A stretch of 64,000 bases of DNA from Corynebacterium urealyticum DSM 7109 (GCF_000069945.1 NC_010545.1:248001-312000), one strand, 5' to 3'; positions 17,343 through 28,675 are shown, counted from the stretch's first letter. Numbers and translations are program-made. The notes: generated by a model from the sequence alone, not told the origin.

Positions 17343-19124
17343 TTAGCCCTCCTCGGCGACGATCTTTTCGACCATGTCCTTGATCTCGCGGCGGCGGATC
17401 TTACCGATCAGGTCCGTCGGCAGCTCGTCGACGACGAAGAAACGACGTGGCACCTTGTAGCGGGTCATCTCGTGGCGTGCCCACTCCTTGACCTTCTCCT
17501 CCTCGAAGTCCTCCTTCTTGACGTGCTCGTCGAGCACCACGGCGGCGACGACCTCGTCGGAGCCGTCCTCCTTGGCCAGGCCCACCACGCCAGCCTTCGC
17601 AATCATCGGGTGATCCGCCAGGACTTCCTCGACCTCCGCCGGGTAGACGTTGAAGCCACCCGTGATGATCATCTCCTTGATGCGGGAGACGATGCGCAGG
17701 AATCCATCCTCCTCCATGACGGCCATGTCACCGGTCTTGAACCAGTCCTCGAAGAACGGCTGCTCGTCATCGGCGACGTTGATATAGCCGCTGAACACCT
17801 GCGGACCACGGATCAACAGCTCGCCGGCCTCGCCGTCCGGCATGGTGCGGGAGAGATCCTCCGGATCAGCGACCCGAACCTCGGTGCTCGGGAACGGGAT
17901 GCCGATATAGCCTGCACGCGCGTGCTCCGAAATAGGGTTCGCAGTGGCGATCGGGGAGGTCTCGGTCAGGCCGTAGCCCTCGATGATGGAGCCACCCGTG
18001 CGCCCCTGCCACTGGTGCGAGATGGACACCGGCAGTGGCGCCGCGCCGGAGAGCGCGTTCTTCACGCCGTTGATGTCCAGGTTGTGCTCCTCCGCAGCCT
18101 CCAGGATCTTGTCGTACAGCGTCGGCACGCCCGGCATGTACGTCGGAACCTGCTTCTTCATCTGATCCACGATCAGCGGGATCTCCGGCTTCGGCAGCAG
18201 GCAGAGCTTGCCGCCAGTCGCCACGCCGAGTGCTGCGGTCAGGGTCAGACCGAAGATGTGGAACATCGGCAGTGCGGCCAGGTAAATCTCCTGCTCGCCC
18301 TCGCCGAGCTCACCCACCCAGGCCAGACCCTGGGCCACGTTCGCCATGATGTTGCGGTGCGTCAGCATCGCGCCCTTCGGCTTGCCGGTGGTGCCGGAGG
18401 TAAAGAGGATGAAGGCCTCGTCATCCAGGCTGCGCTCCGGCACCGGACTGAGGTAGGCGCCGTCGCCGCCGATGGTGCCGTCGACCAGCTTCTGGAAAGG
18501 CACCGTGCCCGGTGCCGGGGAGTGCAGCTGTTCCCGCTTTTCCTTCAGGGAGGAGATCGGCAGCTTCAGTGCGAGCTGCTTGATCTTCGGCATCGCCTCG
18601 ATCATGTTGACGGTGACGACGGTATGCAGCTGCGTGCGGTTGACCAGCTCCTCGCACAGCGGGGCGATCTTGTCCCAGGCGATGATGACCTTCGCGCCGT
18701 GGTCGATGAATGGTCCCTGCAGCTCGCGGGCGGTGTACAGCGGATTGTGTTCCACCACCGTCGCACCCAGGTATAGCACCGCGAAAATCGAGATCAGGTG
18801 CTGCGGGCAGTTCGGCAGGCAGATGGCGACGCGGTCGCCAGGGCGGACTCCGAGCGCCTTCAGTCCAGCGGCTACCTTACGGACCTGAACGTGCGCCTGG
18901 GCATAGGTCGTTGTGCCGCCGAAGAAATCGAGCATCACATCCTTGCCGTGCTCGCTGCTGGCCTTGATGAACATGTCCACCAAGGTGTCGCCGCTGAGTT
19001 CGATCTCCGCAGGAGTCCAGGAGTTGTAGTACTTCAGGTACGGCTTCTCCCGCCAAGCGCGGCCTTCAGGCTTCTTGCCTTCCTCGTTCGCCGCGGAAGA
19101 GTTGGGGGCGAGGGTTTCGGTCAT
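17343..19124 (-). CDS. long-chain fatty acid-CoA ligase (FadD-like)
   Basis: This 593-residue ANL-superfamily enzyme activates fatty acids to acyl-CoA through an acyl-adenylate. Motifs are FTSGTTGKPKGAMLTH (ATP loop), EGYGLTETSP, DWFKTGDMAVME and the C-terminal LIGKIRRREIKDM with the catalytic Lys. A 30-residue in-frame extension exists upstream, but AAGGAGG about 9 nt before the ATG at 19124 fixes the start. It lies alone between murB (convergent) and mshA (divergent). It could feed beta-oxidation and, with malate synthase G, growth on fatty acids. Confidence 0.93.
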   Translation of the reverse strand: MTETLAPNSSAANEEGKKPEGRAWREKPYLKYYNSWTPAEIELSGDTLVDMFIKASSEHGKDVMLDFFGGTTTYAQAHVQVRKVAAGLKALGVRPGDRVAICLPNCPQHLISIFAVLYLGATVVEHNPLYTARELQGPFIDHGAKVIIAWDKIAPLCEELVNRTQLHTVVTVNMIEAMPKIKQLALKLPISSLKEKREQLHSPAPGTVPFQKLVDGTIGGDGAYLSPVPERSLDDEAFILFTSGTTGKPKGAMLTHRNIMANVAQGLAWVGELGEGEQEIYLAALPMFHIFGLTLTAALGVATGGKLCLLPKPEIPLIVDQMKKQVPTYMPGVPTLYDKILEAAEEHNLDINGVKNALSGAAPLPVSISHQWQGRTGGSIIEGYGLTETSPIATANPISEHARAGYIGIPFPSTEVRVADPEDLSRTMPDGEAGELLIRGPQVFSGYINVADDEQPFFEDWFKTGDMAVMEEDGFLRIVSRIKEMIITGGFNVYPAEVEEVLADHPMIAKAGVVGLAKEDGSDEVVAAVVLDEHVKKEDFEEEKVKEWARHEMTRYKVPRRFFVVDELPTDLIGKIRRREIKDMVEKIVAEEG

Positions 19125-19297
19125 GTCTTTATCCTCCTTGGGGTCCGAAACAAGGAATGTGATGCGGGTCTCACTAACGCTAGCTGCTCCAGGGACATTT
19201 GTGTGTGAAAACAAATAACTCGCAAGGAATACTAACGCCGGCGGGGAGGCGTCCTCAAAGGGGCTGGAGCGAGTGGGGGAACGTAGGATCGGGAAGC

Positions 19298-20572
19298 ATG
19301 CGCATCGCGATGATCTCTATGCACACTTCTCCGCTGGAACAGGCGGGAACCGGCGACGCCGGCGGAATGAACGTCTACATCCGAAACACCGCCGAACAGC
19401 TGGCCAAACTGGGCTTAAGTGTGGACATCTTCACCCGCGCCACCCGGCCGCTGCAGGGGGAGGTCGTGGAACTCGGTGACGGGGTGCGGGTGATCAATTG
19501 CGTGGCCGGACCCTATGAGGGGCTGAGCAAGGAGGAGCTGCCGACTCAGCTGGCCGCGTTCACCGGCTCCGTGCTCGCCTTCACCCGGCAACACGGGCTG
19601 AGCTATGACCTCATCCACTCCCACTACTGGCTCTCTGGCCAGGTCGCGTGGCTGCTGCGAGACCTGTGGAATATTCGCTGGGTCCACACCCCGCACACGC
19701 TGGCCGCAGTGAAGAATAACTACCTCTCCGAGGGGGATCACCGGGAGCCGGAGTCCCGTCGCATCTGTGAGCAGCAGATCGTGGACAACGCCGACGTCCT
19801 CATCGTCAACACCGACGCCGAGGTCGCGGACGTCGAGGAGGGCTACGACTCCCATAAGGCCCGCATCGCGGTGGTCACCCCTGGCGCCGATATTGAAAAA
19901 TTCACCCCCGGCACCGAACGCGCCACCGAGAACGCCCGCCGAGCTCTGGGAATCCCGCTCTCTGCGAAAGTGATCGGCTTCGTGGGGCGCCTCCAGCGAC
20001 TCAAGGGGCCTCACGTGCTGCTGCAGGCCGCCGCGACCCTCATCGAGCGCTACCCGGATATGCCGATCCGCGTGCTGATCTGCGGCGGGCCGAGCGGTTC
20101 CGGGCTGGAGCGCCCGAAGTGCCTGGAGGAGCTCGCCGAGGAGCTGGGAATTTCGCGCGCGGTGCGCTTCTTGAAGCCCCGCCCGCCCGAGGAGCTCGTC
20201 TCGATCTACCAGGCCGCGGACGTGGTGGCGATGCCGAGCGCGAATGAATCCTTCGGTCTGGTCGCCCTGGAGGCGCAAGCCACCGGCACGCCCGTGGTCG
20301 CCACCCGCATCGGAGGGCTGCAGGCCGCGGTCGCGGAGGGGAAGTCTGGTCTGCTGGTCGACGGCCAGGATCCGCAAGCCTGGGCCGATGCGCTGGGCCA
20401 GTTGCTTTCCGACGACGACCAGCGCATCGCGATGGCGGAGTACGCGCCCCAGCACGCCGCCCGCTATAGCTGGGAGAATACGGCCAAACAGCTGGTGGAG
20501 CTCTACCGAAGCCTCCCGACGATGCCGGAGGAAGGTCCCGCGGAGCGTCACCCTGCGGGCAGCGCGAATTAA
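19298..20572 (+). CDS. mshA: D-inositol-3-phosphate glycosyltransferase (mycothiol synthesis)
   Basis: This 424-residue GT4-family enzyme transfers GlcNAc to inositol 3-phosphate, the first step of mycothiol synthesis. Signatures are [24 protein letters not shown] at the N-terminus, the SHYWLSGQV and HTPHTLA segments, [29 protein letters not shown] and [22 protein letters not shown]. An in-frame extension back to 19199 lacks family similarity. TAGGAT (19284-19289) lies 8 nt before the ATG at 19298, so I take that start. The mshA-YbjN-gpmA order matches that of Mycobacterium. Confidence 0.95.
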   Translation: MRIAMISMHTSPLEQAGTGDAGGMNVYIRNTAEQLAKLGLSVDIFTRATRPLQGEVVELGDGVRVINCVAGPYEGLSKEELPTQLAAFTGSVLAFTRQHGLSYDLIHSHYWLSGQVAWLLRDLWNIRWVHTPHTLAAVKNNYLSEGDHREPESRRICEQQIVDNADVLIVNTDAEVADVEEGYDSHKARIAVVTPGADIEKFTPGTERATENARRALGIPLSAKVIGFVGRLQRLKGPHVLLQAAATLIERYPDMPIRVLICGGPSGSGLERPKCLEELAEELGISRAVRFLKPRPPEELVSIYQAADVVAMPSANESFGLVALEAQATGTPVVATRIGGLQAAVAEGKSGLLVDGQDPQAWADALGQLLSDDDQRIAMAEYAPQHAARYSWENTAKQLVELYRSLPTMPEEGPAERHPAGSAN

Positions 20573-20616
20573 TGCTCGGGCCTTCCGCGGCCCGGCTGCG
20601 GGGGTAGGTTGGGGGC

Positions 20617-21216
20617 ATGAACCTCGAAAAGATCTCTGCGCTCTTAGATGAAGCCGACGTCGACTACGTCGAATCCGGCGGCAACCTGGTTGTCGTCCTC
20701 CCTGGGGAACGCAGGCTCAAGACCAACTGCCTCTTCATCCCGCAGGAGGGCATGTTCCGGGTCGAGGCCTTTGTGTGCCGCGCGGTGGAGGAGGCCCAGG
20801 AGGAGGTCTACCGGCTGCTGCTGCAGGCCAACCGCCGGACCTACGGGGTGCATTACACCCTCGATGGCAATAACGACATCTACTTGGTCGGGCAGTTCGG
20901 TGAATCCACCACTGCCGAGGATATCCAGCGGATCCTGGGGCAGGTGCTGGAGCGCGCGGATGGGGACTTCAACCGCATCCTGGAACGCGGCTTCGAATCC
21001 TCCATCCGCCACGAATGGGCCTGGCGGCTCTCCCGCGGCGAGCCGACCTTCAACCTGGGCGCCTTCCAGCGCCTGCGTCCCACCGACGAGGAGGTCGACC
21101 GGCTGGCACCCATGCCCGGCAAGTCCCCGCGCGAGGTCGTGGCTGAACAGGCTGCCGCCGCGCCAGCCGGGTCTGAGGAGGAAAGCAAGGAGACCACCGA
21201 GCAGGACGCTGAGTAG
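20617..21216 (+). CDS. YbjN domain protein
   Basis: This 199-residue protein has a YbjN (type III secretion chaperone-like fold) domain over about residues 1-150 (LDEADVDYVESGG, FIPQEGMFRVEAFVCR, GVHYTLDGNNDIYLVG). The tail is Glu/Ala-rich and disordered. The family role is unknown. It is conserved between mshA and gpmA in related Actinobacteria. TAGGTT (20605-20610) is 6 nt before the ATG, consistent with a leaderless start. Confidence 0.8.
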   Translation: MNLEKISALLDEADVDYVESGGNLVVVLPGERRLKTNCLFIPQEGMFRVEAFVCRAVEEAQEEVYRLLLQANRRTYGVHYTLDGNNDIYLVGQFGESTTAEDIQRILGQVLERADGDFNRILERGFESSIRHEWAWRLSRGEPTFNLGAFQRLRPTDEEVDRLAPMPGKSPREVVAEQAAAAPAGSEEESKETTEQDAE

Positions 21217-21306
21217 CCAGCCGCGCGTCGGGGCAGCGTGGGAGTGAGCCCCGCGAACGGGGTCACTGGCCGCCGGGGTCGCAACGTTTCATGGCAAAAT
21301 GGAAGC

Positions 21307-22059
21307 ATGAGCAACACTGAAGGAACACTGATCCTCCTCCGCCACGGGCAGAGCGAATGGAACGCAACGAATCAGTTCACCGGCTGGGTGGACGTCAGCC
21401 TCACCGACCAGGGCAAGGCCGAGGCCAAGCGCGCTGGCCAGCTGATTAAGGACGCCGCCGTCGAGCCGACCGTCCTGTTCACCTCTCTGCTGCGCCGCGC
21501 GATCATGACCGCGAATATCGCGCTGAACGAGGCGGACCGCCACTGGATCCCGGTGCAGCGCGACTGGCGCCTCAACGAGCGCCACTACGGTGCGCTGCAG
21601 GGCCTGAACAAGGCAGAGACTCGCGACAAGTACGGCGAAGAGCAGTTCATGTCCTGGCGTCGCAGCTACGACACCCCGCCGCCGCAGATCGACGTGGATA
21701 GCGAGTACGCGCAGACCAACGACGTGCGCTACGCCGATCTGCCGGAGGTCCCGCGCACCGAGTGCCTGCAGGACGTCGTTAATCGCCTCGTCCCGTACTA
21801 CGAGGCCGAGATCGAGCCGCGCCTGAAGGCCGGGGAGACCGTCCTCGTTGTCGCGCACGGCAACTCCCTGCGCGCGCTGGTCAAGCACCTGGACGAGATC
21901 TCCGATGAGGACATCGCCCAGCTCAACCTGCCGACCGGTATGCCGCTGGTCTACAAGTTCGACAGCAATGGTGCGGTCAAGGTCAAGGGTGGCGAGTACC
22001 TCGACCCGGAGGCAGCAGCAGCCGGTGCGGCCGCCGTAGCCGCCGAGGGTAAGAAGTAA
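21307..22059 (+). CDS. gpmA: 2,3-bisphosphoglycerate-dependent phosphoglycerate mutase
   Basis: This 250-residue glycolytic enzyme interconverts 3- and 2-phosphoglycerate. [12 protein letters not shown] holds the phospho-His (His13), followed by [25 protein letters not shown] and [15 protein letters not shown]. The in-frame extension to 21238 looks spurious. CAAAAT (21295-21300) is 6 nt before the ATG, a weaker version of the leaderless pattern in this window. The C-terminal Ala-rich tail ([15 protein letters not shown]) is species-specific. Confidence 0.96.
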   Translation: MSNTEGTLILLRHGQSEWNATNQFTGWVDVSLTDQGKAEAKRAGQLIKDAAVEPTVLFTSLLRRAIMTANIALNEADRHWIPVQRDWRLNERHYGALQGLNKAETRDKYGEEQFMSWRRSYDTPPPQIDVDSEYAQTNDVRYADLPEVPRTECLQDVVNRLVPYYEAEIEPRLKAGETVLVVAHGNSLRALVKHLDEISDEDIAQLNLPTGMPLVYKFDSNGAVKVKGGEYLDPEAAAAGAAAVAAEGKK

Positions 22060-22089
22060 CACCTTTCACAAAGCTCACCACATAAGCGA

Positions 22090-22121
22090 AACGCCCCAGG
22101 AAGATTTTCCTGGGGCGTTCT
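22090..22121 (+). terminator. hairpin after gpmA
   Basis: 13-bp stem (22090-22102 with 22107-22119) with GATT loop, followed by a short pyrimidine stretch. A clear transcription end, although the T-run is weak. Confidence 0.65.
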
Positions 22122-22193
22122 TGCGTCGCGTGCAGCGCGACCGCGCCCAGTCCGGGTGGGCGTTCCCCACTCAATCGCGATCGTGGGGGGGAG

Positions 22194-24151
<1,958 letters not shown>

Positions 24152-24200
24152 TTTCCCAGCGCCATTAGGGTGTGGAATGAACAAAACCAAAAAATGGCGC

Positions 24201-24217
24201 TTCGTATACTATGCGAA
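24201..24217 (+). promoter_or_regulatory. imperfect palindrome over a -10 box upstream of the Ala/Lys-rich protein gene
   Basis: The 17-bp element matches its reverse complement at 14 of 17 positions and contains TATACT (24205-24210), a good -10. A protein bound here would cover the promoter. An 8-bp inverted repeat (24158-24165 with 24194-24201) lies just upstream and may end ppx transcription. Confidence 0.4.
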
Positions 24218-24260
24218 ACAGTTATTTGTATGTTCACGTGGACATTGATGGGAACATTCG

Positions 24261-25520
24261 ATGAGTGAGAAGCTTACGGTCGCGGAACTGCTCGCCCGCA
24301 GCGGTCGCACCTCTTCTGGTAGCGGCCGCCGCCGGCGCCGTCGCAGCCTCGACGAGGGTGGCATTTCCGTTGCCGAGCTGACCGGCGCGATCCCCGTCGT
24401 CGAGGACACCGAGAGCGAAGCTTCCACCGCGCCCGCGCCGGGGGATGACAAGCGTGAGCAGCCCACGGCGGATCGGGCTGAGGCCGGGGCCAAGCAGGCC
24501 GAGAAGGCCGAAAAGCCCCAGCAGTCTAAGGCTGCCGAGGAAAAGGCCGCGGCGAAGAAGGCGGCCGAAGAGGCTGCTGCCAAGAAGGCAGCCGAAGAGA
24601 AGGCCAAGAAGGCTGCAGAGGAAAAGGCTGCGGCGAAGAAGGCGGCCGAAGAGAAAGCCAAGAAGGCTGAAGCCGAGAAGACGAAGCAGCTAGAGGCCGA
24701 GAAGGCTAAGAAGGCCAAGGAAGCCGCTGCCAAGAAGGCTGCAGAAGACAAGGCCAAGAAGACCGCGGCCCAGAAGGCTGAACAGAAGAAGCCTGGGCCA
24801 AAGACCGCGGCTGCCGCTGGCTCCGCCATCGTCGACCGCCGCGAGGTTCCGGCGCAGCGTCCGGAAGAAAAGACCTCCGAGATCCCGGCTGTCACAGATA
24901 AGGCCGCGCCGGCAAAGAAGAACACCGAGCCGTCCACCGAGCAGACGGCCCTGATCACAAAGGTCACCGCGGATCAGGCTGAGGGCACCGAGGCTGCGCA
25001 GAAGCCTGCGGCGAAGGACGCTTCGGCTACGAAGGCTCCAGCCAAGGACGCTGACCGCAAGGATGCTGAGTACAAGGGCTCCGGTGCTGGAGCTACTGTG
25101 GCTGCTGCCGCCGCCGGTGCTGCCGGGACTGCCGCCGCCACGCGGGGTCCTGAAGCGGAGCAGAAGCGCGAGCAGCCCGCGCCGGAGGAGTTCCACAGCC
25201 CTGAAGAGCTCGAAGAGCTGCAGCGCACGCTCGGCGAGGACGAGGTCATCGAGTACGAGGATGACACCATCTCCTGGCCATCCCTCATCGGCCAGGCCAT
25301 CGCGGCCATCCTGGTCGGCATTGGCGTGTTCCTCGGATTCAAACTCCTGTGGGGTTCCCTGCCAGCGGTGCTGGTGCTGGTGCTCGCCCTCGCGGTGACC
25401 CTCGTGATGGTCGGCGTGGTGCACGCGCTGCTGCGCCACCGCGACAAACTCATCATGATCCTCACCTTCGTGGTGGGGTTGGTGCTCACCATCGGCCCAC
25501 GGCTGATCATGAGCATCTAA
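24261..25520 (+). CDS. Ala/Lys/Glu-rich repeat protein with C-terminal membrane domain
   Basis: This 419-residue protein begins with SEKLTVAELLARSGR and an Arg block, then GGISVAELTGAIPVV. Residues about 70-180 are a TolA-like low-complexity region of AEEKAAAKKA repeats that should form a long charged helix. More Ala/Lys-rich disorder follows to about 300. EELEELQRTLGEDEVIEYEDD precedes three hydrophobic helices at about 335-415. The N-terminal signature recurs in actinobacterial proteins between ppx and proC, such as the mycobacterial Rv0497 type, of unknown function. I place the repeat region in the cytoplasm because no signal peptide precedes it. A terminator follows. Confidence 0.75.
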   Translation: MSEKLTVAELLARSGRTSSGSGRRRRRRSLDEGGISVAELTGAIPVVEDTESEASTAPAPGDDKREQPTADRAEAGAKQAEKAEKPQQSKAAEEKAAAKKAAEEAAAKKAAEEKAKKAAEEKAAAKKAAEEKAKKAEAEKTKQLEAEKAKKAKEAAAKKAAEDKAKKTAAQKAEQKKPGPKTAAAAGSAIVDRREVPAQRPEEKTSEIPAVTDKAAPAKKNTEPSTEQTALITKVTADQAEGTEAAQKPAAKDASATKAPAKDADRKDAEYKGSGAGATVAAAAAGAAGTAAATRGPEAEQKREQPAPEEFHSPEELEELQRTLGEDEVIEYEDDTISWPSLIGQAIAAILVGIGVFLGFKLLWGSLPAVLVLVLALAVTLVMVGVVHALLRHRDKLIMILTFVVGLVLTIGPRLIMSI

Positions 25521-25526
25521 GTTTCT

Positions 25527-25552
25527 GCGCGCCGCGAGGCGCGCTTTTTTTT
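25527..25552 (+). terminator. rho-independent terminator
   Basis: GCGCGCC/GGCGCGC stem (25527-25533 with 25538-25544), 4-nt loop, eight T residues. Confidence 0.85.
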
Positions 25553-25692
25553 GGGACACTCGCCACGCTGTGGTGGGAGTGCTGGGGCGCTAGCGGGCGA
25601 CGTCCTGACAGACGGGACGGAAAGACCACCGAAATCGGGGGAGTGGTACGCAAGCGCTGCAATCAGCGCGCCGGGCTGGCAACCTGGAGGGC

Positions 25693-26529
25693 ATGACTCG
25701 AATCGCAATCATCGGCGGCGGGAACATCGGCGAAGCATTGATCGCCGGGCTCGTCGCAGACGGAATTGACCCGAAGAATATCATCGTCGCGAACCGCAGC
25801 GAGGACCGCCTCACCGAGCTGGCGGACCGCTATGGCGTGCTGACCGCGGAGGACTCGGTCACCGCCGCGGTGGAAGCGGATGTCCTCTTCAACTGTGTGA
25901 AGCCCGACGGCACGCTGTCCGTGTTCGACGAGGTCGCGGAACAGCTGGACGATAACGACGCCACGACGGTCGCGGTGTCCGTTGCTGCCGGCGTGACCAT
26001 CGGTGCGATGGAGAACGTGCTGCCCGCCGGCACTCCGGTGGTGCGCGTGATGCCGAATACTCCGATGCTGGTCGGCAAAGGAACCAGCGCGATCGCGGGT
26101 GGCCGCTTCGCGACCAAGGAGCAGCTGGAAACGGTGCGTGAGCTGCTGGCCAAGGTGGGCACCGCGGTGGTCGTCAAGGAGAAGGACATCGACGCGGTCA
26201 CGGCGGTGTCCGGCTCGGGACCGGCCTATTTCTTCCTCGTCGCCGAGGCGATGGTGGACGCGGGGGTGAACCTGGGGCTGCCTCGCGCGCTGGCCGAGCA
26301 GCTTGCCATCGGCACCGCGGAGGGCGCGGCCCAGATGATGGCCAATGGTCTCGCCGAGGGTGGCGACGGTCCGGTGGAGCTGCGGGCGAAGGTCTCCAGT
26401 CCGGGTGGGACGACGTCCATGGCGACCCGCACCCTGGAGGAGGAGGGGCTGCGCCGCGCCTTCTTCCGTGCGATGGAGGCGTGCCGCGATCGATCCGTGG
26501 AACTGGGTGCCCCACCGAAGGGGGACTAG
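25693..26529 (+). CDS. proC: pyrroline-5-carboxylate reductase
   Basis: This 278-residue NAD(P)H enzyme makes the last step of proline synthesis. [16 protein letters not shown] is the Rossmann motif; [15 protein letters not shown] and [17 protein letters not shown] are active-site segments, and [16 protein letters not shown] is the C-terminal family signature. The ATG at 25693 has GGAGG only 2 nt away, too close for normal initiation. CAACCT about 7 nt upstream could be a -10, so it may be leaderless too. Confidence 0.96.
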   Translation: MTRIAIIGGGNIGEALIAGLVADGIDPKNIIVANRSEDRLTELADRYGVLTAEDSVTAAVEADVLFNCVKPDGTLSVFDEVAEQLDDNDATTVAVSVAAGVTIGAMENVLPAGTPVVRVMPNTPMLVGKGTSAIAGGRFATKEQLETVRELLAKVGTAVVVKEKDIDAVTAVSGSGPAYFFLVAEAMVDAGVNLGLPRALAEQLAIGTAEGAAQMMANGLAEGGDGPVELRAKVSSPGGTTSMATRTLEEEGLRRAFFRAMEACRDRSVELGAPPKGD

Positions 26530-26686
26530 CGGCAAAGGAGGCGCTGGGGGCGGCGCATCGGAAGGTGCGCGGGAGGTAGCGAGTGGGGGGCGAAAATCGG
26601 TGCGCGAGAGGGCGCATCGCGGGGCCTGACGCAGTGCGCGGCAGGCCCTATTTTTGTAATTTCAAGACTGACGGGACGGAGAGAGT

Positions 26687-26703
26687 CTCAAGTGAAACTT
26701 GAG
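26687..26703. repeat. perfect inverted repeat in the proC-HTH interval
   Basis: CTCAAGT and ACTTGAG, 7 bp each, separated by GAA. It lies about 115 bp upstream of the TATAGT -10 box of the HTH gene and could be a regulator site. I see no gene in 26530-26907. Confidence 0.5.
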
Positions 26704-26817
26704 GTGGCTGCGCCAGGGTCCGTGGCGTTTGCACTGGTCAACCCAAGTCACAAAAAGAAACAAATGGCACTTTCGACATATTCGTCCCTGAATGCGCAAG
26801 CGTCACTTGGTTCACGT

Positions 26818-26873
26818 TATAGTGGTGAGGAAAGCGCGGCCGCGTGACGTCCTGCAGAAGGGGAAGTCTGCAG
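26818..26873 (+). promoter_or_regulatory. promoter and hairpin leader of the HTH gene
   Basis: TATAGT (26818-26823) is a good -10. The deduced leader of about 75 nt contains a perfect CTGCAGA/TCTGCAG stem (26852-26858 with 26867-26873), whose 8-nt loop AGGGGAAG is purine-rich, flanked by a further CCGCG/CGCGG pair. No -35 of consensus type was found. Confidence 0.5.
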
Positions 26874-26907
26874 CGCGGGGCCGTGTGAAGAAAGAGATAA
26901 GACTTTT

Positions 26908-27126
26908 ATGGCTAACCCAATGGGTGGAAACGACAAAGGAACCTTTCTGACCGTCGCTGAGGTCGCAGAGCTGATGCGCGTGTCGAAGATGACCGTGTAT
27001 CGCCTGGTGCACGCTGGCGACCTGCCAGCGGTGCGCGTGGGCCGCTCCTTCCGCGTCCACGAGCAGGCAGTGAGCGAGTACCTCGGTGCGTCCGTCTACG
27101 ACGCCTCCGAGGGGCAGACTGGTTAG
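26908..27126 (+). CDS. excisionase-type helix-turn-helix DNA-binding protein
   Basis: This 72-residue protein is a single MerR/Xis-like winged helix: TFLTVAEVAELMRVSKMTVYRLVHAGDLPAVRVGRSFRVHEQAVSEYL. It matches the small HTH gene between proC and bS22 in Mycobacterium and Corynebacterium. Its targets are not known to me. It is not linked here to any prophage or integrase gene, so it is likely a chromosomal regulator rather than an excisionase. Its long structured leader suggests post-transcriptional control. Confidence 0.85.
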   Translation: MANPMGGNDKGTFLTVAEVAELMRVSKMTVYRLVHAGDLPAVRVGRSFRVHEQAVSEYLGASVYDASEGQTG

Positions 27127-27197
27127 AAACCCTCCCCGGCCAAGGCTGCCGCGCCATGGCAGTCGGGGTTTAGTGCCGCCATCGCGGCGTAGAAAAC

Positions 27198-27219
27198 CGG
27201 CCCTTATGGGCCGCTTTTT
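27198..27219 (+). terminator. rho-independent terminator after HTH gene
   Basis: CGGCCC/GGGCCG stem (27198-27203 with 27208-27213), loop TTAT, then C and five T. Confidence 0.75.
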
Positions 27220-27247
27220 GTGTGCTCAGCCACTGGAGCGGTAGAAT
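27218..27247 (+). promoter_or_regulatory. promoter of the bS22 gene
   Basis: TTGTGT (27218-27223) and TAGAAT (27242-27247) are separated by 18 bp. The -35 overlaps the T-tract of the preceding terminator. The resulting leader to the ATG at 27418 is about 165 nt, long for a 33-codon gene. Confidence 0.55.
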
Positions 27248-27417
27248 TTAATAATTCGTGTCCTATGTGAGCTCCCGGGCCACCCGGCCATAAAGCGCTG
27301 AAGCGTAGGGCTCGCCTTGTTCGCTGACTTCCGGGCGGCAGCTGCCTACCGGGGCTGCGGAACCGTCGCGATGGCGCGGCATACGAGTTTTCAACAATTT
27401 GAAGTGAGGTGCCCACG

Positions 27418-27519
27418 ATGGGTTCTGTGATTAAGAAGCGCCGCAAGCGCATGTCCAAGAAGAAGCACCGCAAGATGCTGAAGCGTACCCGCGTGCAGCG
27501 TCGCAAGCTGGGCAAGTAA
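27418..27519 (+). CDS. 30S ribosomal protein bS22 (AURKAIP1/COX24 domain)
   Basis: This is a 33-residue, extremely basic protein starting [19 protein letters not shown] and ending in RKLGK. Sequence, size and position after the excisionase-type HTH gene match bS22, a small-subunit protein described in mycobacterial ribosomes and encoded at the same place (Rv0500B type). AGTGAGGT lies about 8-14 nt upstream of the ATG. The codons are G+C-balanced and highly biased (AAG, CGC), as expected for ribosomal genes. Confidence 0.9.
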   Translation: MGSVIKKRRKRMSKKKHRKMLKRTRVQRRKLGK

Positions 27520-27706
27520 GCCGTACCGGGCCACGCGCCCGATCCGCGGCTCGCGAGGCTACTCTCGCGACGAGACGGCTGCGATGCCGTCGCACGAGCC
27601 CCAGTGGGAGCCAACCGGCCCCGCTGGGGCTTTGTGCTGCTTTAAGTGCCGGATGCTGGATAGCCCGCGCTGACGGGATCCCGCGACGGCAGCGGGTACC
27701 GGGGAT

Positions 27707-28675
27707 CTAGCGCCGGGAGAGTGCGCCGGTGAGGGAGGGGAGGAGAAACCACCCCACCGCCCCGGCTGCCAGCATGCCCGCTGCCGTCGCGCTGGCCTCG
27801 GCCGCCCGCAGCGTGAGCTTCGGATCGTGCTTTCGGTACTCCACCGTTGGCCAGCCCTGTACCCGAGCCGCATGCGCCAGGCGGGGGTCTGCATTGACTG
27901 CGACGGCTCGCCCGACCAACGAGAGCAGGGGCATGTCGTTATAGGAATCCGAGTAGGCCACGCAGTGCGAAAGGTCGTAGCCTTGCTGCTCCGCGAGGGC
28001 GGCCACGGCATCCCGCTTCTCAGGCCCGTGCAGGATATCTCCCACCAGCCGGCCGGTGAATTTCCCATCGGAGACTTCCGCCACCGTGCCCAACGCCCCG
28101 GTGAAACCCAGGGCGCGGGCGATGACCTGCGCCAGCTGTACCGGAGCTGCGGTCACCAGCCACACGCTGTGGCCTGCCTCCAGGTGCTCCTCGGCGAGCT
28201 CGCGAGCGCCCGGGAAGATCCGCTGGGCAATCGTGTTCTCCCAGATCTCCTCCGTGAGTGCCACGACCTCTGCCTCGCTGCGGCCGCGCACGATCTCGAG
28301 CGCCCGCTGCTTGCCAGAAGCGATATCCGGCTGGCTTTCAGTGCCGGAGAGGATGAACTTCGCCTGCTTCCACGCGAAGCCCGCGACGTCCCCCACGGTG
28401 AAGAAGCGCCGGGAGGCTAGACCCAACGCCAGCCAGAGGGTCGAGGCCCCCTTGATGATCGTGTTGTCCAGGTCAAAGAATGCTGCTGTGCTGGGATTCT
28501 GCGGCACATCCGCCTTTGGCGGGCACAGTCGCAGCGTGCCGCCAGCGGCCAACCATGCCCCATGGACGGAGGCTCGGCCGCTTTCTAACTGTGCTGGGGT
28601 GACGGGGGAAAGGTTGTGTTGGATCGGTTGGAGGGATTCGCTGACACGGAAAGCTGTTGACTTAATCTCGCCCAC
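27707..28675 (-). CDS. HAD-IB family hydrolase (SerB-like phosphatase)
   Basis: This 322-residue protein has AAFFDLDNTIIKGAST as the DxD nucleophile motif (about residues 65-80), VWLVTAAP as motif II and VAYSDSYNDMPLLSLVG as the metal-binding motif. These place it with HAD-IB phosphatases, often annotated SerB; the substrate is not certain. A hydrophobic C-terminus (AAGAVGWFLLPSLTG) may be a membrane tail. The frame is open upstream to 28972, but that would run over the glutaredoxin gene. GTG 28675 lies 7 nt after TACCTT on the minus strand, so the gene is taken as leaderless from there. Confidence 0.85.
   Translation of the reverse strand: MGEIKSTAFRVSESLQPIQHNLSPVTPAQLESGRASVHGAWLAAGGTLRLCPPKADVPQNPSTAAFFDLDNTIIKGASTLWLALGLASRRFFTVGDVAGFAWKQAKFILSGTESQPDIASGKQRALEIVRGRSEAEVVALTEEIWENTIAQRIFPGARELAEEHLEAGHSVWLVTAAPVQLAQVIARALGFTGALGTVAEVSDGKFTGRLVGDILHGPEKRDAVAALAEQQGYDLSHCVAYSDSYNDMPLLSLVGRAVAVNADPRLAHAARVQGWPTVEYRKHDPKLTLRAAEASATAAGMLAAGAVGWFLLPSLTGALSRR

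Noticed and set aside
17301..18776. 491-codon plus-strand frame over the acyl-CoA synthetase gene
   Set aside because: Complement of clear ANL motifs on the minus strand; no ribosome binding site or domain.
24531..24790. Repetitive DNA as a CRISPR-like array
   Set aside because: The repeats are in-frame codons of an Ala/Lys/Glu-rich protein, without regular spacers.
26908..27126. Prophage excisionase
   Set aside because: No integrase, attachment repeats or phage genes nearby; position and neighbours match a chromosomal actinobacterial gene.
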